A stretch of 63,030 nt of DNA from Planctomycetota bacterium (GCA_016190145.1 JACPRD010000032.1:1-63030), one strand, 5' to 3'; positions 14,902 to 24,371 are shown, numbered from the stretch's first letter. Notes: generated by a model not told the origin, from the letters alone. A program made the numbers and translations.

Positions 14902-15315
14902 ATGCCCGACCGCATCCGCAAGGTCGCTCACTTCAATGCTTCCGTCCCCAACGAACCCGGCGCCGGCGCGCGGCTGCTCGAAGCGCTTCGCGACGCGGGC
15001 GTGAACCTGCTGGCATGCTGGGGCTACCCGACGGGCGAGGGGGCGCAGATCGAGATGGTGCCGGAGAAGCCGGCGCTGTTCGTGCGGGCGGCGGCGAAGG
15101 CCGGTCTGCGGCTGGGGCCGCGGCAGGAGTCGATCCTGATCACGGGGACCGACCGGCCGGGCGCGATGGCGGAGACGTTTCACAAGCTCGCGACGGCGGG
15201 AATCAACATCGGCGCCTCGCAGGGCGTCGCGACGGGGAACGGGCGCTGGGGAGCGGTGGTGTACCTGCCGCCGAAGCTGATTCCGAACGCGATGAAGGCG
15301 CTGCGGCGCAGGTAG
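14902..15315 (+). CDS. Tandem ACT-domain protein
   Basis: A 137-residue protein made of two ACT-like modules: residues ~6-65 (FNASVPNEPGAGARLLEALRD...) and ~72-135 (SILITGTDRPGAMAETFHKL, ATAGINIGASQGVA). ACT modules bind amino acids and related ligands and often regulate metabolic enzymes; free-standing ACT pairs occur widely. The first module has the ExPGAGARLL pattern and the second DRPGAMAE, the ligand-binding loop. GGAG precedes the ATG. No enzyme domain is attached and the neighbours (tRNAs, TPR gene) do not suggest a target. Confidence 0.82.
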   Translation: MPDRIRKVAHFNASVPNEPGAGARLLEALRDAGVNLLACWGYPTGEGAQIEMVPEKPALFVRAAAKAGLRLGPRQESILITGTDRPGAMAETFHKLATAGINIGASQGVATGNGRWGAVVYLPPKLIPNAMKALRRR

Positions 15316-15316
15316 A

Positions 15317-16762
15317 TTGGAGACAGGCGGCGTGCACGCCGAAAGAGCCTACCTCTTCAGGCACGCCCTGCTGCGCGACGTCGCCTACCAGCTCCAGCTT
15401 CCCGGCGATCGCGCGCGGCTGCACGCGCTGGCGATCGACACGATCGAGGAGATGTGCGGGGGGCGGGCGGCGGAACCGCCCTCCGAGGTGACCGCGGATG
15501 CCCTGGTTTTTCCCCCCCACCCGACCGACGCCTTCGCGCGGGAACTCGCCGCTCACGCAGGGCTCGCGACGGCGCGGAACGCCGGTCCGGACCGCATCGC
15601 CAACGCCTCGCTGAGAGTCCTCTACCTCCGCCGCGCCGCCTGGCACGCGGCCAGGCTCTTCCAGAACGACGGCGCCCGGGACCTGTGGCTGCAGCACGCG
15701 GACCTCACATCGGGAATCGCACGGGGCGAATCACTCCTCCGCGCCGCCTACGCCGCGGACCGGGCGGGGCGGCCGCCGGAAGCGGAGCCTCTCTGCAGGC
15801 GGGCGCTTCGATGCTTCCGGGCGGCGTGCGCGCGGGGGCACGAAGGCCGGACCCTTAGCTTCCTGGGAGGTCTCGACCTGGAGCTGGGCCGGCTGCGGAC
15901 GGCGGAACACAGGATGCGGGAAGCGCTCGCGATCAACCGCGAAGTCGGCGACCGGAGGTCCGAGGCCGCGACGATGGCGAATCTCGGGGTGCTGTATCAG
16001 GCGAAGGGATCGCTGGCCGAGGCGGAGCGCGCCTACGAAGAGGCCATCCGGTTGCATCGGCGCGTGGGCAACCGGAAGGCCGCGGCGGTCGCCCTGGGCA
16101 ACCTCGCCACGGTGTACCGTTACTCGGGAAGGGGGGCTCTGGCGGAGCCGCTGTACCGCCGGGCGCTGGAGATCCTCCGGAAGGCCGGCAAGGCGCGGGC
16201 ACAGGCAGTGGTGCTGGGAAATCTCGGGAATTACTTTCGAAGCGTCGGGCGGCAGGAGGAGGCGGAGCGCACGCTGACGCGTGCGCTCGAGCTGTTCCGG
16301 AAGGTGGCGGACATCCGGAACGAGGGTGTCGTGCTGGCGAACCTCGGCAATTTGTACTGCAACTCTGGCAGGCTCGACGAGGCCGAGCGGGAGTTGGGAA
16401 AGGCGCTCGAGATCCACCTGGAGGCCGGAAACCGGCGGGCGGAGGGGGTGGTGCGGGGCAACCTCGCGGCGGTTCAGCACGGTCGCGGGCGGGCCGGGGA
16501 GGCGGAGCGCGGGTACCGGGAGGCGCTCGCCATCCACCGGGAAACCGGCAATCGGCCCGCGGAAGGCCCGCACCTGTGCGATTACGCCCAGGTCCTCATG
16601 ACCTGCGGCCGCATCCGGGAGGCGCGTCGCGCCTGGCGGGCGGGCGCCCGGATTCTGCTCGAACTCGGGGATGAGGATTCCCTCCGGAGGCGGCGGGAGG
16701 CGATGGCGCGGGCGTGCGCCGTGGCCGGCGTGCCCTGCTTCGACCGCGCGATCCTCCTTTGA
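15317..16762 (+). CDS. TPR protein resembling the C-terminal part of a STAND/AAA ATPase regulator
   Basis: A 481-residue protein starting at TTG 15317, one base after the ACT-gene stop. The very first residues read AYLFRHALLRDVAYQLQLPG, which in larger kinase- or cyclase-linked STAND ATPases is the helical segment after the nucleotide-binding domain. The rest is a series of six or more 40-residue TPR units of the Kinesin-light-chain type (AEAERAYEEAIRLHRRVGNR, ...ALAEPLYRRALEILRKAGK). No Walker motifs are present. It may be a 5'-truncated relic or an ATPase-free derivative. The abrupt start and lack of a good ribosome-binding site favour truncation. Confidence 0.65.
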   Translation: METGGVHAERAYLFRHALLRDVAYQLQLPGDRARLHALAIDTIEEMCGGRAAEPPSEVTADALVFPPHPTDAFARELAAHAGLATARNAGPDRIANASLRVLYLRRAAWHAARLFQNDGARDLWLQHADLTSGIARGESLLRAAYAADRAGRPPEAEPLCRRALRCFRAACARGHEGRTLSFLGGLDLELGRLRTAEHRMREALAINREVGDRRSEAATMANLGVLYQAKGSLAEAERAYEEAIRLHRRVGNRKAAAVALGNLATVYRYSGRGALAEPLYRRALEILRKAGKARAQAVVLGNLGNYFRSVGRQEEAERTLTRALELFRKVADIRNEGVVLANLGNLYCNSGRLDEAERELGKALEIHLEAGNRRAEGVVRGNLAAVQHGRGRAGEAERGYREALAIHRETGNRPAEGPHLCDYAQVLMTCGRIREARRAWRAGARILLELGDEDSLRRRREAMARACAVAGVPCFDRAILL

Positions 16763-16787
16763 CCCGCACTCCCCCGCGGGATACCCT
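16759..16787 (+). promoter_or_regulatory. Possible promoter of the 16816 lipoprotein gene
   Basis: TTGACC (16759-16764) and TACCCT (16782-16787) lie 17 bp apart, 29 bp before the start codon. The -35 box is good, the -10 weak. It overlaps the 3' end of the TPR gene. Confidence 0.35.
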
Positions 16788-16815
16788 GAAGGCCCTTCAT
16801 CAAGGAGAACTTCGC

Positions 16816-18678
16816 ATGCGCTTCCCCGCCGCCGTCCTTTCGTTCGCGCTCCTCGCCGGGTGCGCTTCCGAAAAACTCGTCACGGAGGGCGACCGCAAGT
16901 TCGAAGGCCGGGACTTCGACGGCGCGGCGGAGGCGTACGCGAAGGCGGCGGAGGACGCGCCCGCGGACCGGGAGCTCGCGACGAAGCTTGATGCGGCGCG
17001 GCAGAATGCGGCGATCGCGCACGCGGAGCGGGCGGCGGAGGCGGCGGAGCGGGGGGATCTTGACCGGGCGCTGGCGGAGATCGGGGTATCGCGGAAGCGG
17101 GACGCCGGGAATCCGAAGTATGCGTCGGACGAGAAGAAGTACAAGGGGCTGAAGGCGGAGGTGGCGGCGACGCTTGCGAAGGCGCGGACGGAGAGCGACC
17201 CGGCGGAGGCGTACCGGATGCTGAGCTCGGTGGCGCGGTACCGCGACGCGTTCCCGGAGATCGGGATCCGGCTGGAGCAGGCGCGCGACGGGTACGTGCG
17301 CCGGCTGCTGGCGTCGGCGGAGGACCTGGGGAAGTCGGGCCAGTGGCTGAAGTCGCAGACGCTGATCGACTACGCGACGGAGATTTCGGCGAAGAGCGCG
17401 CCGCTTTCGGAGATGGTGAAGGCGACGAAGACGAACGTGCGGGTGCTGGAGCTGCTGGACCAGGGGTACAAGCTGCGCTCGCAGGAGGACCTGGAGGGGG
17501 CGCTCAGCCGCTTCCAGACGGCTGCGGAGTTGCGGCCGGACGCGGGCGAGGCGGTGAGCGCGGTCGTCTCCACGCGGCGGGCGCTGAGCGTGGCGTATGC
17601 GGGGAAGGCGAAGGAGGCGCGGGAGGAGACGGACGACCTCGCGGCGTATGCGTGGTACGCGCGGGCGGCGGACATGGACCCGGAGGCACCGGAGGTCGAG
17701 GACATCGCGGCCGAAGTGAAGAGGGGCGCCGCGAAGGCGCTCGTGGCGAGGGCCGCGGAAGCTGGGAAGCGCGGGCTGACGGGGCTCGAGTGGCTGCGAC
17801 TGGCACAGGCGCGCGCGGTGATGCCGGACGATCCGGCGATCGACCGCGACTACCGCGTCGCGACGACGAAGCTCGACCGGGCGATGCGGCCGATCATCCT
17901 CGTGAAGACGTTCCGGAACGCCACGAGGCACGAGGGGCGCGAGGTGCGCCTGGCGGCCGAAACGTACCGGCTCCTCCAGCAGCAGGCGGGGAACGGGAAG
18001 CTCGCGACGATCATGGACGAGGACGCGTACCAGATCCACCTGAAGGAAAACCCGTCGTTCACGCCGGACCTGATCGTGAAAGGAACGCTCGAGCGGTTCG
18101 ACCTGATGCACCACCCGGACCGCACGGAGTCGCAGTTCAAGGAGTACGACAAACGAGTCACGTTTCTGGACCTGCAGGGCAAGAACTACGTCGAGGGGAT
18201 CGAGAAGCGGACGTACCACTACACGGTGACCGACCGCCGGGTGACGGGGGTCGGCCACCTCTCGTACGAAATCTACGACGTGGGCGCGCGCTCCGTGATG
18301 GGCGCCGACACGGTCAACGGGGACCTGCTGCGCGAGGACCGCGTGGTGGCCGGCAACAAGGAAGCCGGCGTCGCCGACGATCCCAACGAGATGCCCGCGG
18401 ACGAGGCGCTCCAGGACGAGCTCCAGACGCAGCTCAAGGACCGCCTCCTGGAAAAAATGCGCCAGGAGCTGGGTTGGGTCGGACGCCGGTACTACACCGC
18501 GTACGAGCGCGCACGGGAATCCGGCAACACCGACGCCGCCGTCTCGTGGGCGGTCATCGCGCTCCGGTCGCTTCAGGCCGCGGACAAGCCCGCCGTCGCG
18601 AGCGACATCGACTTCGTGCTCAAGCGGACGGGCTGGAACATGAAGGAAGGGAGGCTGATCGCGGCGCAGTTGCGGTAA
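16816..18678 (+). CDS. TPR-like lipoprotein of unknown function
   Basis: A 620-residue lipoprotein with signal peptide and lipobox MRFPAAVLSFALLAGC, so it is anchored by Cys16. Residues ~20-330 are alpha-helical TPR-like repeats with high Ala/Lys/Glu content (GDRKFEGRDFDGAAEAYAKA). The last ~250 residues form a mixed alpha/beta region with FRNATRHEGREVRLAAETYR and a C-terminal helix. AAGGAG is eight bases before ATG 16816; upstream in-frame starts would destroy the signal peptide. It probably works on the periplasmic side of a membrane. No close family was recognised. Confidence 0.8.
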   Translation: MRFPAAVLSFALLAGCASEKLVTEGDRKFEGRDFDGAAEAYAKAAEDAPADRELATKLDAARQNAAIAHAERAAEAAERGDLDRALAEIGVSRKRDAGNPKYASDEKKYKGLKAEVAATLAKARTESDPAEAYRMLSSVARYRDAFPEIGIRLEQARDGYVRRLLASAEDLGKSGQWLKSQTLIDYATEISAKSAPLSEMVKATKTNVRVLELLDQGYKLRSQEDLEGALSRFQTAAELRPDAGEAVSAVVSTRRALSVAYAGKAKEAREETDDLAAYAWYARAADMDPEAPEVEDIAAEVKRGAAKALVARAAEAGKRGLTGLEWLRLAQARAVMPDDPAIDRDYRVATTKLDRAMRPIILVKTFRNATRHEGREVRLAAETYRLLQQQAGNGKLATIMDEDAYQIHLKENPSFTPDLIVKGTLERFDLMHHPDRTESQFKEYDKRVTFLDLQGKNYVEGIEKRTYHYTVTDRRVTGVGHLSYEIYDVGARSVMGADTVNGDLLREDRVVAGNKEAGVADDPNEMPADEALQDELQTQLKDRLLEKMRQELGWVGRRYYTAYERARESGNTDAAVSWAVIALRSLQAADKPAVASDIDFVLKRTGWNMKEGRLIAAQLR

Positions 18679-18685
18679 CGCTGAA

Positions 18686-18730
18686 CCAGTTGCCAGTGAC
18701 CAGTTGCCAGTAGCCCGCGGGCAGTGGCCA
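18686..18730. repeat. Word repeat CCAGTTGCCAGTGACC
   Basis: Iterated CCAGTTG/CCAGTGA words followed by CCCGCGGGCAGTGGCC, partly self-complementary. It sits directly after the lipoprotein stop, in a position suited to a terminator. The rest of the gap to 18918 holds a -10-like TACAAT at 18882-18887 for the next gene but no clear -35. Confidence 0.5.
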
Positions 18731-18918
18731 GAAAGGACCGCGAAGGCGCGGGAGCGGTTTCTGAGTGAGAAAAAGGCGAGATGATCCTGCGCCGCACCCT
18801 TTCGACCGGAGTCCTCACTTTCGCCCTTCCGCCCTGCCGCCCTCTCGCCCTCTTCCCCTAGCTCCCCCCTCCCCCGCCCGCTACAATCCCGCTTCTCAAT
18901 TCACCCAAGGGAGACCCC

Positions 18919-19818
18919 ATGAAAATCCTGACCCGCGGCGACCTCGACGGACTCACCAGCACCGTTCTCATCACCATCGCCGAAAGCGTCACCGAGATGC
19001 GTTTCGCGCACCCGAAGGACGTGCAGGACGGCAAGGTGAAGGTGGACAAGGACGACATCATAGTGAACCTGCCGTTCGTACCGGGGTGCGGGAAGTGGTT
19101 CGACCATCACGTGAGCGAGGAGCAGAAGCTGGAGAAGCAGGGGAAGTTTGACGGGGCCTTCGCGGTGGCGCCGAGCGCGGCGCGGGTGGTGTACGGCTAC
19201 TACAAGAAGCACCAGGCGGAGTTCGACAAGTTCAAGGAGCTGCTGGAGGCGACGGACCGGCTGGATTCGGCGCAGCTCACGAAGGACGAGGTGGAGAAGC
19301 CGACGGGGTGGATCCTGCTGGGGCTGACGCTCGATCCGCGGACGGGGCTGGGGCCGGAGTTCCAGAAGTATTTCCGGTGGCTGGCGGACTACATCAAGGA
19401 GGTGCCGCTCGGGAAGATCCTGCAGCATCCGGAGGTGAAGAAGCGGACGGACCGGGTGATGAAAGAGCAGGAGGACTTCAAGAAGATCCTGCAGGCGAAC
19501 TCGAAGGCGGACGGGAACGTGGTGATCACGGACCTGCGGGGGAAGAAGGACCTGCCGGTGGGGAACCGGTTCCTGGTGTTCGCGCTGTTCCCGCAGTGCA
19601 ACATCGAGGCGCGCATTTTCAACGGGCACGCGGGGCAGACGGTGATCGCGGCGGGGGCGAGCATCTTCAATCGGACGTGCAACGTGAACATCGGGAACCT
19701 TCTCGCGCAATACGGCGGAGGCGGGCACCAGGGGGCGGGGACCGCGCAGCTGGCGCCGGACAAGGCGGAGGCGCAGATGAAGGAGATCCTGGGGAAGCTG
19801 AAGGCGAACAAGAAGTAG
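18919..19818 (+). CDS. DHH-family phosphoesterase (exopolyphosphatase/nanoRNase-like)
   Basis: A 299-residue protein with the DHH-superfamily motifs: RGDLDG (Asp8, Asp10), FDHH (62-64) and the DHHA1-type GGGGHQGAG near residue 270. The enzyme uses Mn2+ to cleave phosphodiester or phosphoanhydride bonds; relatives include exopolyphosphatases and short-RNA/c-di-AMP hydrolases. The region between residues 120 and 190 differs from NrnA and is helical (VKKRTDRVMKEQEDFKKIL), so the substrate is unclear. AAGGGAG precedes the ATG, and a strong intrinsic terminator follows. Confidence 0.88.
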   Translation: MKILTRGDLDGLTSTVLITIAESVTEMRFAHPKDVQDGKVKVDKDDIIVNLPFVPGCGKWFDHHVSEEQKLEKQGKFDGAFAVAPSAARVVYGYYKKHQAEFDKFKELLEATDRLDSAQLTKDEVEKPTGWILLGLTLDPRTGLGPEFQKYFRWLADYIKEVPLGKILQHPEVKKRTDRVMKEQEDFKKILQANSKADGNVVITDLRGKKDLPVGNRFLVFALFPQCNIEARIFNGHAGQTVIAAGASIFNRTCNVNIGNLLAQYGGGGHQGAGTAQLAPDKAEAQMKEILGKLKANKK

Positions 19819-19837
19819 GGAAGCGGCGGCGATTCGA

Positions 19838-19866
19838 AGCGGGCGCGTCGAGCGCCCGCTTTTTTT
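19838..19866 (+). terminator. Rho-independent terminator after the DHH gene
   Basis: A perfect 9-bp stem AGCGGGCGC / GCGCCCGCT with a 5-nt loop, followed directly by a run of seven T. The cleanest intrinsic terminator in the window. Confidence 0.9.
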
Positions 19867-19927
19867 GTCGCGACATGGGCGTTCGAGAGCATCTGCAGGC
19901 GTGAAACGAGAAACGAGGAACGACGCA

Positions 19928-21652
19928 ATGACCGGAGCCCGGCTCCTCGCGACCTGGATGCTGCCCGTCGCGGCGCTCCTCGGCTGCTCCGACTCCCCCG
20001 CCCCCCAACCTCCTCCGGCCGACGTCCGGCCGCCGCCGCCCGAGCCGGGGGGTTCCTGGGCCGCGGCCGCCTGGCACGTGTCGGGCGTCGCTCCGGCGGG
20101 CTGGCGGACGGAAACGCCGGAGGAACCGTCGATCCTGTCCCTGCGCCACCCCGACGGCACGATCCAGCTCCGGGTCATGGAGGTCGCGGCGTCGTTCGCG
20201 CGGCCGGACGAGACGATGCTCGAGGCGCTCGCTTCCAGGAAATGGACGAAGACGTCCTCGTCGCGGTTCGACTTTCTCGGCGCGACCGCGCTGCGCGGGG
20301 ACTTCGCCCGCCTGGACGCCGGCGCGGAGCTCGTCTCGACGCAGGTGCTCTGGGAGCGGTACGAGGGGGCGCCGCCGGGGACCAAGTGGATTTTCCTCGC
20401 CGTGCTCATGTGCGGGCGCGCCGGACATGTGCGGCTCGTCCGCGACTTCGAGGAGTTTCTGACGGGAATCGAGATGAACGCGAGGGGACCCGAGGCCGTC
20501 GTGCCGGACATCGTTCTCGCCGACGGCTGGCGCGCGCGGTCCAGCCCCCTCGAACGCACCGTATCGTTCGCCGACTTTCTGGTCCCCGCGGACGGCGATC
20601 CCTTCGTGCGGAGGGAAATCCCGGTCTCGGGCTGGCTCGACACCCGCGAGCGGCTGCGCGAGAAGAGAACTTCCGAGGCCGACCTGTCGGGAGAGGAAGC
20701 CCTGCTGGAAGCGCTCGCCCACTACAACGTGGCGCTTCACATGCTCTGGTCGCAGATCGGCGCCCCCGACGCGGTGCCGGAGGGGGGGCGGATTTCACCG
20801 AAGGGGTACCTGCAGCTGTTCGCGCGCGCGAACGCCGCGCTCGCGTACAACGCCGCTTCGGTGCTGAAGCTCAAGGCCGTCCGCGCGAACGAGCCCTGGG
20901 GGACGTTCGACCGGCTGCGGCAGAACGCTTCGGTCCTCGAGGTCTTGTGCGGCTACCTGCGCACGGGGGCGCTGGACGCGGACGCGATGCGCGACCTGCG
21001 GATGGCGGCGACGGCGGGGGCGGGCGACTACCGGGAGCTGGCGTTCGCGCTGTGGAAGGAGCTGCCGCCGGCGGCGGTGCAGGTCGCGGCGGCGAAAACG
21101 GCGGCCGGGGTCCGGGCGCTTCGCGAGGAACGCTGGGACGACGCCGAGGAGCTCGGGCGCGAGGCGCTGGCGGCGACGGGCGGGCAGTGGGCGGGTGCGC
21201 ACCGTCTGATCGCGGCGGCGCAGTTCCTGCAGGGGCGGCTGGGCAACGCGGTGGGGTCCGCCCGGAACGCCGCGGTCGCGTGCCCGGGACATCCGGCGAT
21301 CCTGCTGGAGCACGCGGAAATCCTGGTCGCCGCCGGACGCGCGGACGAAGCCGTAGCGCTGCTCACCGCGAATTCGGTCCTGCTCCGCGACTCGCGCGAA
21401 GACGGCGATCTCCTGTGCGATTACTTCCTCGCCGCCGCGCATCTTGCGGCGGGGAGAGAGGAAGAGGCGACCGCGGCGGCGAAGGCGCTGGCGGACGGGT
21501 GGGAGGCGAGGCACGGGAAGCATCTGGAGTGGTCGTTCACCGCGTTCGAGAAGAACCTCGCCGCGGACGCGCCGGGCCGGGAGAGGATCCTGGCGATCCA
21601 TCGATTGCTCCGGGCGGAGATGGGGATCGAGGAATTCCGGAAGGCATGGTGA
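19928..21652 (+). CDS. Lipoprotein of unknown function with C-terminal helical repeats
   Basis: A 574-residue protein. The start MTGARLLATWMLPVAALLGC gives a lipobox with lipidated Cys20, then a Pro-rich spacer. Residues ~45-200 form a beta-rich domain beginning APAGWRTETPEEPSILSLRH, reminiscent of PsbP/DUF1795-like folds; the rest is helical with TPR-like pairs (GRADEAVALLTANS). ATG 19928 is chosen because the longer frame starts in non-coding DNA. The gene is bracketed by related repeats: AACGAGAAACGAGGAACGA just upstream and an inverted repeat of the same words downstream, which may mark a mobilised unit. Confidence 0.75.
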   Translation: MTGARLLATWMLPVAALLGCSDSPAPQPPPADVRPPPPEPGGSWAAAAWHVSGVAPAGWRTETPEEPSILSLRHPDGTIQLRVMEVAASFARPDETMLEALASRKWTKTSSSRFDFLGATALRGDFARLDAGAELVSTQVLWERYEGAPPGTKWIFLAVLMCGRAGHVRLVRDFEEFLTGIEMNARGPEAVVPDIVLADGWRARSSPLERTVSFADFLVPADGDPFVRREIPVSGWLDTRERLREKRTSEADLSGEEALLEALAHYNVALHMLWSQIGAPDAVPEGGRISPKGYLQLFARANAALAYNAASVLKLKAVRANEPWGTFDRLRQNASVLEVLCGYLRTGALDADAMRDLRMAATAGAGDYRELAFALWKELPPAAVQVAAAKTAAGVRALREERWDDAEELGREALAATGGQWAGAHRLIAAAQFLQGRLGNAVGSARNAAVACPGHPAILLEHAEILVAAGRADEAVALLTANSVLLRDSREDGDLLCDYFLAAAHLAAGREEEATAAAKALADGWEARHGKHLEWSFTAFEKNLAADAPGRERILAIHRLLRAEMGIEEFRKAW

Positions 21653-21706
21653 GCGGCCCCGGGAGGGGGTCCTCCCGCGGAGAGTCGGGCGCCCCGGCCA
21701 CGGATC

Positions 21707-21807
21707 GTTCCTGGTGACTCGTTCATCGTTTCTCGTTATGAGCGCTCGGAGAGCTCCAGGTCTTTCGAACGCGCGGAACGAGAAACGATGAACGAGTCAC
21801 GAGGAAC
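21707..21807. repeat. 31-bp inverted repeat at a convergent junction
   Basis: Arms 21707-21737 and 21777-21807 are reverse complements with one mismatch. Each arm iterates ACTCGTTCATCGTTTCTCG-type words. It lies between the ends of the lipoprotein gene and hrpB, suiting a bidirectional terminator. The same words occur upstream of the lipoprotein gene (about 19906-19925). Confidence 0.75.
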
Positions 21808-21841
21808 GAACCCACTCTCCGAAGCCGCTCCCCCCCCCGCC

Positions 21842-24367
21842 TCATCTCCACACGTGCTTCGGGTACTTCCGCTGCAGTTCCTTCCGCAGTTTCGGATAGT
21901 GCTCCCTCCAGAACCCAGCCAGATCCTGCGTGATCTGAACGGGCCGCATGCTGGGCGCGAGAATGTGAAGCAGCGGCGTCAGCCTGCCCATCGCCACGGA
22001 CGGGATCCGCGCGACGTCGTACAGCTCCTGGATCCGAAGTGCGACGTGCGGCGCGGCGTCGGCCTCGTAGACCACCTTCGGCTTCCGGCCATTCGACAGC
22101 TCGAGCCGCTCCGGCGCGTGCTTCTCCACGAGCTCCCGTTTTCCGGCGTCGAGCCACCCGCGGACCACGCCCGCGACCGGCCGGTCCCTGACGTCCTTGT
22201 GCGACGTCGCGCCGGCGCAGACCTGTTCGACGAGCAGGCGCCGATCGTCGGGTCCGATCGGGGGCACCGAGAGCTCCGGGCAGACTCGCGCAAGAAAGTT
22301 CACGCGCAAAATCCACTGCTCGACCCCCGCGTCCCACTCCCGCAGCGCGAGCCGGCCCGCCAGTACCTCCTCCGCCAGCAGCCGCGCCGCCTCGTCGGCC
22401 GGCGGCTCCGCGGGCTCGGTCGCGAACAGGAGATCGTGAAACCGGACCTTGCCCTCCGCGACGACCCTCTTCGACTCCGCGTCGTACCGCACGTTGACGC
22501 GCCGCGTCACGTCGCCGGGAAACAGCTCCTCGAGCCACCGCGCCTCGATCGCCGTCGCCAGGCTCAGGATCGTGCTGAGCCCGCGGTCCTTCCCTTCGAT
22601 CTCGCGCACTTCCGCCGCCACCAGCAGCGTCGCGCGCCTGACCGCGCTCTCGCGCGCGAGCACGCCGCGACGGCCGTGCACGAGTTCGCAGCGAAGCGTG
22701 CCGGCGTCGATCCGGCGCGCCACGCGGTCGGGGAACCCGATGAGCAGGCACTTTCGAAGCGCTTCGTCCGGGACGTCGCGGTCGGTCGTGTCGAGGCCTT
22801 CGCGCCGGGCGATATTGAGGAAGAGGTCGAACGCCGGGCCGGCCTGCCGCGCGGCCTGCGCGTGGATTCCGGCGCGGCGGCAGGGATCGAGGCGGAAGCG
22901 GTTTTCGGCGGCAAACTCCCACGCGCGCCTGAGGATCCAGAAGTCGGAGGAATCGCGGTCGCCGAGGACGTCGTCGCGGAACTCCGCCGCGCCGGAGTCG
23001 GGGCGGCGGACAAGGATGTCGCGGCCCTGCGTGAGCGCGGCGGCGAGCGCGGCCTGGCGGACGCAGCCGAGGTCGGATGCGGCGAGCAGCATGCGCGAGT
23101 AGCGCGGGTGGATGGGGAACGCGAGCATGCGGCGGCCGAGCGGCGTGATCTCGGCCGCGCCCTGCAGGGCGCCAAGGTCGAGCAGCAGCTCCTCGGCCCG
23201 CGCGAGCGACTTCTCCTCCGGAGGATCCACCCATCGGAACTTCCGCAGGTCCCCCGCCCCCGCCGCCTTCAGCGTGAGCACCGCTTCCGCCAGGTCCAGC
23301 CGCAGCACCTCCGGCTCCTCGCGCGCGGGCCTCTTCTCGTGCTCCTTCCGGTCCCAGAGCCGGATGCAGAGCCCGGGGGCGGTGCGGCCGGCGCGGCCGG
23401 CGCGCTGGTCGGCGGAGGCGCGGGAGATTTTTTCGATGAAGAGAGTATTGAGGGAGCGCCAGGCGTCGTGGCGGGGGAGGCGGGCGAGGCCGCTGTCGAC
23501 GACGAGGCGGACGCCCTCGATGGTGAGGGAGGTTTCCGCGACGTTGGTGGAGACGATGACGCGCGGGCGATCGTGGCGGGCGACGGCGGCGTCCTGTTCC
23601 TGCGGGGGGAGTTCGCCGTGAAGGGGCAGGAGGTCGCGTCCGCGGCACTCGTCGCGGGCGCGGAGGGCTTCGAGCGTCTGGGCGATTTCGAAGGCGCCGG
23701 GCATGAAGACGAGGGCGTCGCCCTGGCCGCCGCCGCGGATCCAGCCGGCGACGGCATCGGCGGCCTGTTCCCAGGGAGGGGCGGGCGAGGCGCCGGCGTA
23801 GTCGATGCGCACGGGGTGCTGGCGGCCTTCGGAGGAGAGGCGCGCGCAGGGCTTGAGGTACGCTTCCAGCCGCTCGCCGTCGAGCGTCGCGGACATGACG
23901 ACGATGAGCAGATCCGGGCGCTCCCGCTCCTGCAGATCGAGGGCTTGGGCGAGCGTCAGGTCGCCGTAGAGGTGGCGCTCGTGGAATTCGTCGAAGAGCA
24001 GCGCGGAGACGCCCGCCACGCGCGGGTCGGTAATCATCTGACGGAGCAGGAGCCCCTCGGTCACGAACCGGATGCGCGTTTTCGGTCCGGTCACGTTCTC
24101 GAATCGCACCTGGTAGCCGACCTCCGCGCCGAGCGCGACGCCCATCTCTTCCGCGACCCGCGCCGCGAGCATGCGCGCCGCGATGCGCCGCGGCTGGAGG
24201 ATGGCGGCCTGCCCCTTCTCGAGGAAGCCGTGCCGGAGCAGGATCTGCGGCACCTGCGTCGACTTCCCCGAGCCGGTCGGCGCGCAGAGGATCAGCCGCC
24301 GGCCTTCGCGCAGGCGCGCGACGATGTCGGACTCGAGGTCGTAGATCGGGAGGGTATCGGGGCTCAC
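21842..24367 (-). CDS. hrpB: ATP-dependent RNA helicase HrpB
   Basis: An 841-residue DEAH-box helicase. Walker A GSGKST (~32-37), DEFHERH (motif II), MSATLDGE (motif III), STNVAETSLTIEG (motif V) and QRAGRAGRTAPGLC (motif VI) are in order. The C-terminus has the HrpB-specific end APSMRPVQITQDLAGFW with YPKLRKELQRKYPKH. HrpB proteins are widespread DEAH helicases whose exact RNA or mRNP substrate is unsettled. GTG 24367 is chosen since it leaves 4 bp from the upstream stop and keeps the usual N-terminal IYDLESDI; the longer frame overlaps that gene. Confidence 0.93.
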   Translation of the reverse strand: MSPDTLPIYDLESDIVARLREGRRLILCAPTGSGKSTQVPQILLRHGFLEKGQAAILQPRRIAARMLAARVAEEMGVALGAEVGYQVRFENVTGPKTRIRFVTEGLLLRQMITDPRVAGVSALLFDEFHERHLYGDLTLAQALDLQERERPDLLIVVMSATLDGERLEAYLKPCARLSSEGRQHPVRIDYAGASPAPPWEQAADAVAGWIRGGGQGDALVFMPGAFEIAQTLEALRARDECRGRDLLPLHGELPPQEQDAAVARHDRPRVIVSTNVAETSLTIEGVRLVVDSGLARLPRHDAWRSLNTLFIEKISRASADQRAGRAGRTAPGLCIRLWDRKEHEKRPAREEPEVLRLDLAEAVLTLKAAGAGDLRKFRWVDPPEEKSLARAEELLLDLGALQGAAEITPLGRRMLAFPIHPRYSRMLLAASDLGCVRQAALAAALTQGRDILVRRPDSGAAEFRDDVLGDRDSSDFWILRRAWEFAAENRFRLDPCRRAGIHAQAARQAGPAFDLFLNIARREGLDTTDRDVPDEALRKCLLIGFPDRVARRIDAGTLRCELVHGRRGVLARESAVRRATLLVAAEVREIEGKDRGLSTILSLATAIEARWLEELFPGDVTRRVNVRYDAESKRVVAEGKVRFHDLLFATEPAEPPADEAARLLAEEVLAGRLALREWDAGVEQWILRVNFLARVCPELSVPPIGPDDRRLLVEQVCAGATSHKDVRDRPVAGVVRGWLDAGKRELVEKHAPERLELSNGRKPKVVYEADAAPHVALRIQELYDVARIPSVAMGRLTPLLHILAPSMRPVQITQDLAGFWREHYPKLRKELQRKYPKHVWR

Positions 24368-24371
24368 GATT

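Noticed and set aside
14791-15183. Minus-strand frame ending PPTGFEPVSRT
   Set aside because: Antisense of tRNA-Glu and of the ACT gene; another familiar tRNA artefact.
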